Shown: positions 22,301 through 37,000, counted from the stretch's first letter. The stretch is 64,000 nucleotides of DNA from Rhododendron vialii (GCF_030253575.1 NC_080568.1:32577001-32641000); one strand, 5' to 3'. A program made the numbers and translations. The notes: generated from the letters alone by a model not told the origin.

Positions 22301-25300
22301 TGGTAGGGCCCCGAGCTCTCTTCTCTTTCTGCTCTTTTCTCTCACTTATCCCACACATTACTACGCACACATATTTATACACACTAATTGGACCTCAAAC
22401 ACAAACTCAAACCTACTTCTCAACTGCCCAATTGAATCACCGATCTAGGGCCAGACCTAATATTTTGGAGGCCTAAAGTAAATTTTAATATGGGTCCTTG
22501 GATCGTATAACAAAAAAAATTCAATATACGTGATAATATGAAGTAAAAAGATTAAACATGGTATTTTAGCTTCGTAATTCAACTAAAATAAATTTAAAAA
22601 AATTTATAACCTTAGAATGAATATGATTCAAACATAACGAACTAACGAAGTAGTAAAAAATATGGAGGTTTAGGAGTGAAAAGGATGGTTGAGCAGAATC
22701 ATGCTTTGTTAGCAAAATGGTGGTGGAGACTTAGTAGAGAAAAGGATTTTCTATGGGCTAGAGTAGTGTGCAGGAAGTATGGTCTCTCATATCAAGATTG
22801 GCTTCCTCAATTACCATCGTATGGGAGGGCATCTATAATCTGGAGAGACATATGTTCAATTGGGAATACAGAGAGTGCAATGGGGAATGTAATTCAAGAT
22901 GGGTTTAGAATTCAAGTGTATTCCGGAAATAACACTTCTTTTTGGAATCACAAATGGATGGGGGATCAAACACTGCGAGAGGAGTTTCCAAGATTGTATT
23001 TGAAATCGTCGCAAAGAGATGAACTGGTATGTAATGTGCTCAACTCGGTAGGTAATGGAGATTGGAGTTTGTTTTTTCAAAGGAGATTGCATGATTGGGA
23101 ACGTCAACAAATGAATGATTTAATTGGTAGATTACAAAATGTGTCTTTGGTGCCGTCAAGATTGGATGTGATGCTCTGGACTGGGAATTCTAATAACTTA
23201 TTTTCTGTTAAGTCTGTCTATGATCTTTGGGAAGCTGAAACTTTTACCCAGAATTCCGGACTTGGTTCTTTGTGGAGAAGTCTTAGCCCTCCAAAAGTGG
23301 AGATTTTCTCGTGGATGGCATGTCAAAGCAAGATTGCAACTAGATCAATTTTGAGTAGTAGGAACATAATGGTAGGAGTAGATGAAACAACTCTGTTTTG
23401 CCCATTTTGTTTGCTGGAATTGGAAACTCCAGTGCATATTCTACTATCTTGTCCCTTTTCGACGGTCATCTGGTCAAGAATAGCCGATTGGTGGAACATA
23501 GTTTGGGTGGCTCCTTCAAATTTGGCAGATTTATCTTTCTGGTGGTTCTCTTCTCATTTCAAAAATTTGGAGAAACATCTTTGGGAGTGTTGTTTCTATG
23601 CAACCCTATGGTCTATTTGGATTGCAAGGAATGACGCTATTTTCAACAATAAAATTGTGGATTGCAATCATTTGGAAGAGTTAATCAAATCAAGAGCAGC
23701 CATGTGGATCAAAGCCAAGTTTGATATAAAGGTGTATACGGTGGAAGATATCAAATCAAACCTTGACGGTGTTAGAAAACTCGTTATTTAGGTGTCTTTT
23801 TTGGGTGTAACTTTCCTTTTATTTTCCTTCCCTGTTTAGGGTTGTGGTGAACTTTCTGGTTCTCCCTTCCCTTTTACTCGATGTACCCTTTTCGAGTTTA
23901 ATAAAATTTTCTTTTGCCGAGCAAAAAAAAACGAACTAACGAAGTAACGCTCAACGTTTTCTCTAACTAATCATGGTATTAGCTTTAATTGTAAGAATTT
24001 TATTTTTAACAATGAGAGAATTAATTATTACAATTTTTTTTTTTTATCAATGCTGGTTGAGTGAAAGTAAATTATTTTGGTTTTTTAGTCAATAGTGTTT
24101 TATTTGTGAATTTGATACAAAAGTTAAAAGTAAAATTAAAATAAACCAAAGGAAAATAAAATCAAAACTTATCAAAACATTTATGGTGTCCAAAATATTT
24201 GAACCTTGGTCTTGAGTAACATCTACAACCACTAAAGCATAACTAATTACTGGTATTTGAACCAGTGGCCTTGTGGTTTAATAAGATAGCATGCACCACC
24301 ACTGCCGCCTAAAGCGACTGCACCTCTAGCTTCACCCTTGAGCCGGCCCTGCATTGATCTAATCCAACTCTACTGGCCCTCTTTCTCTACTCTTATATCC
24401 ACTTACCTCTATCATCGGTATGTTATTCCTAGGACGGTTCTAAGACCTTTTAAGGCATGTGATTATAGTGTGGAGCCTACACCGTTGTGAGTGTGAGTGT
24501 GTAAATGAATGTGTAAGTGAGTGTGGTTGTAGAATACTTGATTAAGTTTAGACAACCAACACCTGCACCCTTATCAAAGTGTCAAGTGTTCTTGTTTTGT
24601 TTGAGCAAAACCTGTAACACAGGAGAAGTTTTTGGGTGCAAATTGGGTACCGACCGAGCACTCTCTCTCCTCTTTCTTTCTGCTCGAATGGGCTGCTGGA
24701 TACAACGTGGACTATATTCAATTTGCACCCAAAAATTTCACTTTTAACACAGAAGTGACAGATCCCATATATGTAAACGAGGACAAACAAGGTCTAGATT
24801 TAGTAAACTTTTTCAAACTCTGAAGAGTCTTGATAAAGCTAGCTGACGCAACATGAACACCAATCACTATTCTGCTGCTAAGACACTGGAAATGAAATTC
24901 ACTGATGAGAGGTTAGCTAGGTACTTACCCTTTCAAATAAGAGTCGATTATTTTATCATAATCCTTCCCGAAGCCCTTTGCTGGAATATTGGTTTTTGCA
25001 CCCTCTTCTAATTGACGCCTCTCCTAATAATATTTTGCATCCAGCTTGGTCATTACAAATGGGTACCATTAAATGGGAATCTCCACAAATCCACTTCAAA
25101 AGCAAATGCAGGTTACCTTATTTGCAACAAAGTCCTTAAGCTTCTCTTTGAAGATTTCCTCACAGCGTATTTTAGCAACCATAACCTACATAATAACCCC
25201 GTACATAACACCAACCACTAAAGTTATGCAAATAGTAGTACCCCTAGAGTAGACTTTGAGGGCATTACCTCGTACTTAGGAAGGTCAAGCTCCCTGTCCT

Positions 25301-28000
25301 TCTTAATATTTTCCCAGATCACTTGTGCACTAACAGAAAAGTCTGAACCAGGAATTCTCTGTCGGCTATCTCCAGCTAGCCCACCAGGTGGTATGGAATG
25401 ATTCAATCGCTGCCTTAAAATTTTCACCTTCAACACACAGAACACGAACTTATATACCACTGTTCGTTTAGCAGAAAAGGCTGCGGCCCAATGATTACTA
25501 ACCAACTAAAATAATAGCTAAGAAAAACATATTGCCCTGGCTGCTGTGAACATACATAAGTAGGTTTACCATACCAGAGCGGCATTTTACACGCGTACCT
25601 GCTTTTTAAAAAGCTCTCTCTTCTCCACATAATTAGGAAGCCCCACAACTTCTATCTGGAAATAATATTAGTAATCACACATGAATTTATGTACTTGCAA
25701 ACTCATCCATTCTAAACTCTGCATAGACAAGCCTAAGATAGTCTTGAGAGGAACTGTGACATCTCACATTAAAAAATGTACTCAAGGGAGTTCCCTTTTG
25801 ACCTTCTAGCTTAGGGATGGAGTTCCATATCTGCAACAAAAAAATAATTAGAGAAGTGACCGCATAAAGATTTTGAAGGAAAACCAAGTACATCACCTTC
25901 TGTATATCGTCCCTCAGAATAGGATCTAAATTATCCAAGGGTGTCGTCTACAAAAACAAATTACAAAAACACAAAGGAGAAAAAAAGGTCAAGTGCATGC
26001 CATGTTAAGCTTCAATTAAACAAAACCACATGTTAGATCAATTTAGAGATTAGCAAACACTAAGTAAAAGAATATGCAATGTGGAGCTACAAGATAAAAA
26101 AACAAGACGAAATATACCTCTACTATATCACGTATTACAAACATCAAAGTTGTTTTACGCGGACAAGTAGACAATCGCAATACGCCCTGTACAAGTACCA
26201 TCGTAACATTAAACAATTGTGGGGTGCCTGAAATTCAAGGTAAGTGCCTCTACAAAGGAAATACATGAGAGATACCTGGAAGACATGTGTCAAGAGAGGC
26301 TTACTTGCACCGTGCTCAAGACCGACACTATTGGCAAACCTAAATAACAAAAAAAAATGGAGAAGTAACGGTATAAATTGTAGAGTATCCTAGAAAATCA
26401 GTTTAAGAGGAGTGCATATGATGCACCTTGGTAGATTACGTAAATATAACTTACATATTTATTAGAACTATATGGGAAACAGCAAATGCAAAAAGGCCAC
26501 TCCGCCTTTCAAATGCAGTATCATCCTGAAATAGGACATTAAAGGAAAATAAAAAATGGATGAAGAACAGTTAGGGAAAGAATCTAATTCTGGTCAATTT
26601 TGACAAAATAAAAGTCAAATATATGCTTACAAGTCACTGCATTCAATGATTGAAATCCAAATCCAACATCGACAACCCAAGTCAACTATTATATATAGTT
26701 TAAGGAGTTAACCAAGACACATACTTAAACCACGGATCTATACTATTACAAGTCATCTTTGTAAGATTGCTTCAACAGAACTAAATGCTACAAACATTGC
26801 TTGCAATTGAAACTGAACTCCACCAGTTTGACTTATTGGCCGAAGATAGGCAGATATCTACGGATGAGAAAGCAGCGAAGTGTAGAACGAAAACTGAGTT
26901 TTGGGGGCTTTCTCGTTTAACGGAGTCACTATGGAGACAGAAATCCAGAGGGAATTGGTTGAAGCTGGGTGATAAAAACACAAGATTTTTCCAAGCCTTG
27001 GCTAATAATAGGTACAGGAGGAACACGGTGGGTTCTATCAATGCAAGTGGTAGAGTTGTGGAAGATCCAACTGAAATTAAGGAAGCGGCTGTCAAGCATT
27101 TCAGTAATAACTTTTTGGAGGACAGAATTTCTAGACCTGGTTTAGGGGGTTTGTTTCTCAGAAAACTGAATCCGGATATCTCCCTCTTTCTTGAGAAACA
27201 GTTCGAGGAGAGGGAGATTGTGGCAGCGTTGAAGGAATGCGGCAATCTCAAGGCGCCGGGACCCGACGGCTTTAACTTCTCCTTCGTTAAGAAGGGCTGG
27301 GATTTCATGAAAGGGAGATTTACCGGACAGAGGTGTACGAAAGGCTTAATTGTCACTTTCATGGGCTACACTTTTGAAATGACTCATAGATGGTAGGAAG
27401 CCTTTTAATGACAAATACATGGTAACCATAACCCCGGTGGAACAGTTGGGACAATTTTGCCCTTGAATATAAAACGACACCGTTTGTACTTAGAAGCCCC
27501 AACCTTATTTGGGCCAAAAAAGTGCAAGTCAATATATGAAACAGACGTTTTATTATATTGAAATAGTCCATAATTTTTATTGATAAAGACCAAGTCATAT
27601 TATGTTCAATGAATGTCATCTCTCATTGAAGCTCGACCAACCTTATTTGGGCCAAAAAATGACAAGCTAATATATGAAACAGACTTTTTATTATATTGAA
27701 ACATACCATCATTTTTATTGATAAAGACCAAGTCATATCTTGTTCAATGAATAACATCTTCTATTGAAGCTCAACCAACCTTATTCATCCAGAAAGGGCA
27801 AGTCAATATATGAAACAGACGTTTTATTATATTGAAATAGACCATCATTTTTATTGTTAAAGACAAAGTCATTTTTATTGAAATATGTCATCTCCCCTTT
27901 TCTTGTTCCTCTTCACCGCCACCAGGCCCAACACCATCCCACCATCTCCGGCAGGACTGGCACACCTCAACTTCCATAGCAATCACCACCCCCAACCATA

Positions 28001-28043
<43 letters not shown>

Positions 28044-31000
28044 GAAAACCCCCAATTCTCTGTCATTCACAACCACAAAATCCCTTAATCTCTTTACCGC
28101 CACCACCATCCTCCATCTCCGGCACCATCACCCCTCAACCCCCATAGCAACCACCAACAAATTTTTTTGAAAGGCAAACCCAAATTAGTTCCGATTTTTC
28201 CCAACTCAAACCCAAATTAGTATCGTTTTTTCTCAACCAAAACCTAAATTAGTGGAGGTAACACAAATTTACATATTTTGATTGAAATTACAAGACCCAC
28301 GATTTAGTTCATATAATCAAAACCCACATTCAATACCCACGATTTTCAAAAATCAATTCTTGCCTTCTTGGAGATGTGTTTTCGACTGTTTTCATTATAG
28401 AACTCATAAAGTTTGGTTGATTCAAGAACACAAAGATGGGTTACTCCTTTGGATATATATGATTGGAAAAAATGGGTTTCCATCAGAACTGGAAATGGGG
28501 TAGAGAGAGAGAGGGAGGGGTGGGCGCAGTTGGTGAGAGAGGGAGAAAATGCTAATTGTGGGAGAAAATTTGGGGCTAGGGCTTGGAAGTGATATATAAA
28601 GGAGGGTATAATTGACATTTCAACTTGGCACACCATGTCTTCGTGAATATTTTACCTCTTGTCATGGAATTAGTGATTTCAAGAGTGGAGACCATGAATT
28701 GGGGATATGATCTGGTCCACACCTCTGTCCGGTAATTCTCCCTTCATGAAAAGCACGGTTTTTTGCTTCTTCTCAGAGTTTCATGCCAATGGAAAGCTTA
28801 CTAAAGGTATCAATTCAACCTTTGTATCTTTAATACCTAAGGTGAATTGCCCGTTATCTTTTAGGAAATATAGACCTATTAGTATGGTGGGTTGGGTTTA
28901 TAAACTGCTCTCTAAAGTCTTGGCGAATAGAATCAAACTCCACTTACCTTCAGTCATTGGTGAGTCTCAAGCTGCTTTTATTGGAGGTAAACAAATATTG
29001 GATGGGGTACTGATAGCTAATGAGGTCATTCACAGTTGGGAAAAAAGTAATCAAGGGGGTCTAATTCTTAAAATTGATTTTGAAAGAGCTTATGATTGTG
29101 TTAACTGGGGTTTTTTGCTAGATTTACTTGCTAAAATGGGTTTTGGGGAGAAATGGTGTAGATGGATTAAGGAGTGTTGCTCTTCTATTTCCACGTCAGT
29201 ATTGATCAATGGCTCTGCTTCTAAAGAGTTTCAAACTCAAAAAGGCCTCAGACAAGGGGACCCTTTATCCCCTTTCTTCTTTAACATCGTTGTTGAAGCT
29301 CTTAACATTATGTTGGAAAGAGCAAGGGAGCTGAATATAATCAAAGGAGTTAAGGTTGGAACCAATGGGGTTACGGTATCTCACCTCCAGTTTGCTGATA
29401 ATACTATCATCTTTTGTAATAATGATAGAGAGGAGATGGCAAATATTAATAGGATTCTCAGATGTTTTCAACTAATGTCAAGGTTGAAAATTAATTTTTT
29501 CAAGAGTTCGTTATGTGGAGTCAATGTTCCACATCAGGCTGTGGTATCTCTTGCTCAGGTTATGGGGAGCAAAACTGAATCTTTGCCAATCAAATACCTA
29601 GGATTGCCTTTGGGAGCCAATCCTAGAAGGATCAAGACGTGGGATCCAGTCTTGGAAAAGATGGAGAAAAGGCTAAATGTGTGGAGGAGGAGAATTAACT
29701 CTTCTGGTGGTAGACTTACTCTGATTAATTCTTCTTTTAGTCATTTGCCAACCTATTTCATGTCTATTTTCAAAATGCCATTGGCCGTGGCAAAGGCAAT
29801 GGAGAAACTTCAGAGACAATTTTTCTGGGGCGATACTTCGGAAAAGAAAAAACTGCATTTAGTTAAGTGGGAAACAATTGCAACGAAGGAGTTTGGCGGG
29901 CTGGGAGTGAGGAGAATGATGCAACAAAACCTTGCTCTTCTATCCAAGTGGTGGTGGAGATTCAATAAGGATAAAGACTCTCTTTGGGTCAAGGTTATTA
30001 GAGGCAAGTATAACCTGTCGCAAGAAGCTTGGCTACCGTATTTGCCAAGAGCAGGGAATGTTACCAATATTTGGAAGGACATTTTTTCCTTGGGGGATCC
30101 TCTCTCCAGTATGGGTTCTATAATCAATGAGGGTTTCAGAATTCAAGTCAATTCCGGGCAGAAAACTTCTTTTTGGAACAATATATGGCTGGGGGATGGT
30201 ACTCTCAAAGAGGCTTTTCCGAGACTCTTTCTTATATCGTCCCAAAAGGAAGACACGATTAGCACAGTGAAGGGTGGTTCTAGGGATGAGCATTGGAATC
30301 TACAATTTACGAAGATGCTGCGGCTACGGAAGAACCAACTTCTGGAGGAATTAATTCAGAGGCTACAATCGGTAACTCTGGACCTGTCTAAGGAGGATGT
30401 GTTACAGTGGAAGTGGTCTTCAGACAAACAATTCTCAGTTAAAACAGTGTATAACCAATGGGATCAGATTGGTCAATCCAGGAACCAGGTTTTGGGATCT
30501 ATTTGGAAGAACCTTTGCCCTCCTAAGGTGGAAATCTTCTCGTGGTTGGCAGTACAGGAAAAGGTAGCAACTAGATCAGTGCTATCAAGAAGGAAATTGA
30601 TTCAGGAGGATCAATCGTTATCATGCCCTCTGTGTTCCCTGCAATTAGAAACCCCCAATCATTTGTTTCTACACTGTCAGTTTTCTTGGAGTATTTGGTC
30701 ATTGGTCCTAGACTGGTGGCAAGTTGTATGGTATGCCCTTCATCCTTGGCAGATCTAGCTTTATGGTGGTTTGACAGCAGGTTTGGAGACTTGGAGAAAC
30801 AGCTTTGGGAAGCTTCTTTTTATGCTACACTCTGGTCCTTGTGATTAGTTCGGAATGACTATGTTTTCAACAACACTACAACTAATGTTGAGGAGGTGGG
30901 GGAGATTGTTAAAGCCAGAGTTGCAATGTGGATGAAGTCCAAGTTAGAGATTAAGTTTTACTCGGTGGAGGACTTTAGGCTGTTTTTGGATGGTATCCGA

Positions 31001-34000
31001 AAGCTCAAATTGTAGTTCTTTTCTTGAGGCGTTGTAACTGTCCAACTTTCTGTTGGACGGTCTTGCTTTCTTTGTTTGTTTTTGTTTTCTCCCCTCAATG
31101 TACCCTTTCGAGTTTTTAATAAAATTCGTTTGCTGAGAAAAAAAAAAAAAAATGCTACAAACATACGTATTACATTCTTTGTCTAGTTAAATTATAGCCC
31201 CCGACCTTTATCGACAAAACACCCAATCCAATTGAATTCTTTGATAGCTACAGTTGAGTTTCTACAGCGGTCCAACTTAAGCTTTCGAATCTAGTTCTTC
31301 AATCGAGATGCTGAAGATACTGTTTAGTCCATGTGAGAGAGGCACTCTGCTATATTCCTTGGGGGCATCAATCCATGTAAACAAATTTAACAGGCAACAA
31401 GGCAACTACTCATGCAACTCAAAGTGCCATGACCTTCAAAAAAATATAAACGAATAGCAACAGCTATATATCACTCACGGTAAATGTATAGACATGCACA
31501 TTTATATGCACTTGCAAACACACTACTAAATATAATTAACACTCCCTCCGTTCCAAATTGCTCGTCACTTATACAATTTTGGGATGTTTCAAATTGTTTG
31601 TCCTCTTTGACAAGTCAAAACAAATTGTATTCCAAAATAGTCCTTTTACCAAAACAATGGTTTCATCGAAAAACTGAAATGTCGGGGCATTGTTAAAAAT
31701 TAATGCATCTTTTTAAGTGTAAATGCATTTATTATATGTCTCCTTAAAAATTTGGATTCCCCAAAAAGGACCAGCAATTTAGAGCGAAGAGAGTACATTG
31801 TTATGCATATAGGACGTATGCACTTATCTTCCTGAAAAGTCCAATAAACTCACAACATATAATGACAATAGGAAAATAGAGAGCGGCCGGGATGCAAATC
31901 ATCAGGTCACGTAATTATCAGCTCTAAGTTCCATAAATGTACCTTTCGTTCTCGCCCATCACTACCCTCCACATCCATTACAAGAGTGCAGGGTTTAATG
32001 TCAGCACATCTCGCCAACCAAATACCTTTAGTTGTTTTACCCCTGGACCATAAAATAAAGGGATCTCGTTAACTTATGATGAATGCTCAAAGCAAATGTG
32101 TCCATAAACTAAAGCTTAATTAGCACATGCCTTCTCTCACGTCCATTCAACTCCTCAAATTTGCACCCAAACAGATGATTTAATAGAGTGCTCTTCCCTG
32201 TTGTAGTCATTTAAGTAATCATCAAAATCGGATAAGTAAAGCATATCTAATGCAGAATATAAACAAGCAGTATAAGCCATAAACGAAAATGCTAGAGCAA
32301 CAAAGACCCTGCCTTTTTCAAGAACCAAGGTGTAGACACCCCAATCTGGGCTTCCAGATTAGTTTACTTACGGTTTTTGATTTCCCGATGATGAAACGGA
32401 TTAAGAACACTCCGAGAATGTCGAGTGTTTGAGCTTCGAGTGTTTGAAAAACCCTTGAACTCCTAACCTTAGAAAAAAACCCTACCGGAACGTGCTGGTT
32501 TGGAGCCTACGCGCGCATATCAACTTGACAAGTGTTGGACAATGGTCAAAGCTTGACTGTTGATCAACGTGTGAGTAGGGGGTACATGCGTGCGCTGCAC
32601 CCAAACCCACACGCGCAGGTCAAACGGACAGGTGGTGGTCAACGGTCAAAACTTGACAGTTGACCCACGCGAGTGTTGATATGACACACAAGCGCCGGGG
32701 CGCCATGCGCGCGCGCCGTTCAAAGCCTGTCCCCATCACCTTTATGGAAAAAACTTAACCACCAAGCAACCTCAGCCAGACCTCGTGGACTGGCTAAGCT
32801 CCTCTCATTGCATCACACCTTACCTTCCACCAACCTTTCCAAAGGAGGAAATTTGGCCACCAAGCCAAGCTAACCATTACTTGGTTGGTTGTACCATTCC
32901 TCCTCCTATAAATACCTCCATGGTTTTTCAATATCAAAGGGTTCCAAAAAAATGTTACGAAGGGTTACAAATCTTCATACCTTGGGTTACCATTCTAGCT
33001 ACCAACCTTGTCTCTTCTTTCAAAACCAAAGAGATACATAGGTACTCAAGAACATAGCTTGTTCTCATTCCTCAAACCACTCAAACAATCACCTCAAACA
33101 ACCTCAAATCTCAAACTTGATCATCCGTTCAAACTCAATCTAGGTATAACTTACCTACTGTTTTCCTGTTCTGATCCCTGAGGGGGGCTGACAGGGTCAA
33201 GACTGGTAATCAATACCATGCCCTAGCCCTAAGGCTAGCAAGGTTTCAAAAATCGTAGTGGTAAGAACCAGCGCGCGTCGGTCCCATGTACATGCGCGCC
33301 ACTATGTGGCTGCGCGCGCGGATTTGCGTGGAGTTGGTGTCTTACTGATTTATATTCTCCTTTGAATATAGACCATTGCAAGCATGCTAAAAACCAGTCT
33401 ACTGCTTTCCTTAGTTAGAACTACTGCTTTTAGTTCAATATGTATATTTGCTGCTATAGAGTACCCCTGAGATCATTCTAGACCTGTCCCAGAACCCAGA
33501 AATATGTAAACCAAACACTAGTTAAATGGTTTAGACCCGCGCGCGCAGGTCCATCTATGACCAGTGAGTGGCCTTGCACGGGTAACTTGGCCTTAGGTCA
33601 CTATTTTGTCCCCACACTATTTATGGGGTGTTTTGTTAATTTGCAGGGCTTTTCAGCCTTTAAACTGTATATTATAACAGCCTATAAACTGTTTAGTTTG
33701 TCCTGGATGTGCACTGGTCATTTTCAGAGCCCAGAGGGTTGAAAATAAGAGTTGTGGGCTTAGGCTTACTAGCGCGCGCAGGTCTTGTAGTAGCGCGCGC
33801 AAGTCTAGTCAACATGCAGTGACTTGATCAGTGCATACTAGTTTCTTCCTGCGCACGTCACTCCAAAACAACGGCCTTTCAGTCTGTTTAAACTCCCACA
33901 GGAGTCTGTTTTCAATCTATACTAACTGCTTTCGCATCCATGCTATCGATCACATCTTGCAACGTGTTACAGCTTTAATCCCCATTAAACTGTTCCCCTG

Positions 34001-37000
34001 CCCTAATTGGCTAAAGAATTGATTAATCAAACAGAATCGTAAACACTTTTCGCAAATGCCTCAGTAAAGACTGATCTCCAGATTGAGTGAGAAGGGTGCC
34101 TTAAAACCTTTTTCCTCTCGTAACCTGGCTCCCGAACCCAGATATGGTTATGACGGACTGGTGCCTTCACTTTTTCAGATCAAACAGCGCAGCGAGTGTT
34201 TCAAGTTTGGTTCCTTGGGTGTCGGACCTTTAAACCTGAGTGGCGACTCTGAATTGAGCGCTCGTCCCGCTTAGCGCTCCCTCGATACGGCTTTGAAAAG
34301 AACGAAATCTTTTTAAGGGCACGTTGCCAACACAGGGATCGTGGGAGAATAAATCAATCTTGAACGGATCTGTAATACTTTACGCAAGTTAATTAATTCA
34401 TTCTTTTCCCATAAATGAAATGATATGACATGGGAAGCTACGAGCTTGCTTATGAGAGAATCAATATTTTTAGGTGAAATTGCAGGGACACCCCCCTTCT
34501 TATCTAGTCACTTTTCTCGTGCACACCCCCTCAACTTTAAAAGCGCCCATTGACCCCCTCAACTATAAACTTTACCCAACTAGAACCCTCTTCTATTACA
34601 TGACCGTTAGTTACTAGGGCCAATATCACTGGTTTGGCCATTTTTCAAAGGAAAAAATGCCCTCTATATAGGTTAAAACTATTTGGACATGTAGCACATT
34701 GCTTGAGATAACACGTGGCATGCCATTAGAAACAACATGTGGCACGTTGCCCGAAACAACAAGTGAAACGACAATAAATGAGACATGTGGACGACCACCA
34801 GTTGTGTAAAATGACCAAACCAATAATATTTGCTCTAGCAACAAACGATCATATAACATCAAACGAATAGGGAATAGATATCTGCAACAATGATAGGGAA
34901 GAGATATCTAACATCAAAAGAATTTTTAGGTGCTTCCAACTCATGTCTGGCCAAAAGATCAATTTTTCCAAAAGCTCATTGTGTGGAGTGAATATTCCTC
35001 ATCAGGATGTGATATCCCTAGCTCAGATTTTGGAGTGTAAAGTTGATCACTTGCCAATCAAGTATCTGGGCTTGCCTTTGGGTGCTAATCCTAAGAGTAT
35101 CAAAACTTGGGATCCAGTGGTTGCTAGAATGGAAAAGAGGTTGACTGTGTGGCGCAGTAAATATAATTCTTCTGGAGGTAAACTTACTTTACTCAATTCG
35201 TCCCTTGGCAGTTTACCCATCTACTTTGTGTCTCTTTTCAAGATGCCAATTTCGGTAGCAAAGAGATTAGAGAAAATCCAAAGACAGTTTTTTTTGGGGC
35301 GATACGGTGGACAAGAAAAAGCTTCATTTGGTTAAATGGGAGATGATTGCCAAAAAGAAGGAATATGGTGGGCTAGGAATGAAAAACTTGATGACTCAAA
35401 ATCTTGCTCTCTTGGCCAAATGGCGGTGGAGGTTCAATAAGGATAATGATTCCCTTTGGGTGAAGGTTATTAAAGGTAAATACAATCTGGAGTAAGGTTG
35501 TTGGGTACCTCGTCTGCCGGTGTCTGGTTTGGTCACGAATATCTGGAGGACATATGTTCGGTAGGGAAAACATCTTCAAATATTGGGACTATTATTGGGA
35601 CTATTATTCAGGAAGGTTTTAGATTGCAGGTTCATTCCGGCCATGAGATTTCTTTTTGGCACCACACGTGGATGGGGGATACTACTCTTATGGAGGAGTT
35701 CCCACGCCTTTACATGTATTCAGTGCAAAAGGATGAGATGATCAGTGTTGTAAAACGTGGTAGTGGAGTGGGAAGATGGAATCTGCTATTTACAAGAACC
35801 CTACGTGATTGGGAAAATCAAGAACATGAGGATTTACAACAAAGACTTCCGGCAGTGACCTTAGATCAGTCCAAACGCGATCAGTTGAAGTGGAGTTGGG
35901 CACCTGACAGTTGTTTCACAGTGAAATCAGTGTATAACAAATGGGAACAGACTAGAAATGCAAGAAATCTGGTCTTCAAAACAATTTGGAAAAATCTCAG
36001 CCCCCCTAAGGTGGAGATTTTTGCGTGGATGGCCCTTCAAAATAGAGTGGCTACTAGATCCGTGCTTCAAAGTAGAAACTTGATCCTGGAAGGCAATTCA
36101 GTGCTATGCCCGCTGTGTTCTCTTCAGTTGGAAATGCCCCAACATCTCTTCTTATGTACACTGCCAATTCTCATGGGATATTTGGTCTTTGATTCTGGAT
36201 TGGTGGCATATGAATTGGGTGTGTCCTGAATCTCTGGTAGATCTTTTTACTTGGTGGTTTGATAATAGATTCTGGAACTTGGAGAAGCATTTGTGGGAAG
36301 CAACTTTCTTTGCCACAATTTGGTCCTTGTTGGTAAGGAATCACTGTGTTCAATAACGCTTCGACAGGAGTAAGGCAAGTAGGCGAGCTGATCAAAACCA
36401 GAGTCGCAATGTGGATTAAGGTGAAGTTCGATATTAAGGTATACACTGTGGAGGAGTTTAAGGGCTTCCTGGATGGAATCAGAAAAGTAAATTTGTAATG
36501 TGTTTCTGAGGAGTGGATCTATCCAACTCTTTGATGGATGTTCGGTTTTTTTTTTTTTTTTTTCATAGTTTTTATCCCGTCTCTTTTGCTTTTCGGAACT
36601 CGTAGCACTTATTTGCTTTCGGTGTTCTCCCTCGATGTAACCCTTTCGAATTTTATAAAAGTTTCATTTGCCTAGCAAAAAAATCAAAAAAACAAACAAT
36701 CATGTAACAAAAGGGTCCCAGTTGGGGTAATAATAAAAAGATGAGGGGATCAATTTGGGGGCTTTAAGGGAGTGTGCGTGAGAAAAGTGAATAGGTGAGG
36801 GGGTGTCCGTGGAATTCAACAATATTTTTATACTGTTGCACAATGGCAACGCAAAATGCACATGAACATGGAATTTAACATAGAAGACTCGTAGTGGGAA
36901 TGCATGAACAGAGAAACACACAATGCTTACTTAACTAACAACTAGAGGAGAGTAGTCGAGATCATAATCATACCACTACTTTGTGGCCCCATGATGGAGA

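Larger units (their letters stand above)
26798..31149 (+). mobile_element. LINE-2: L1-like LINE with a partial ORF2, interrupted by a Mutator-like element
   Basis: The 15-bp target duplication AAATGCTACAAACAT lies at 26783-26797 and 31150-31164, with a poly(A) tail before the right copy. ORF2 begins in the region between endonuclease and reverse transcriptase ([24 protein letters not shown]). It is cut at 27312 by a 1430-bp DNA element and resumes in frame at 28752 with the reverse transcriptase ([29 protein letters not shown]) and zf-RVT. The catalytic FADD is FADN here, and a frameshift near 30759 plus a TGA at 30841 break the end. No ORF1 or endonuclease is present. It lies in the intron between 31943 and 26525 of the RHD3-like gene. 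Confidence 0.92.

Noticed and set aside
26144..26350. Short separate genes on the minus strand between 16 and 37 kb
   Set aside because: The open frames are single exons with intron read-through; splice sites and phase join them into one RHD3-like gene.
32110..32150. GT donor GGAC|GTGAG for the P-loop exon
   Set aside because: It breaks the frame with the next exon, while the GC donor keeps both frame and expected length.
32500..33800. CG-rich words as a CpG-island promoter
   Set aside because: They lie inside a sequence with LTR ends and repeat the same word; there is no gene start near them.
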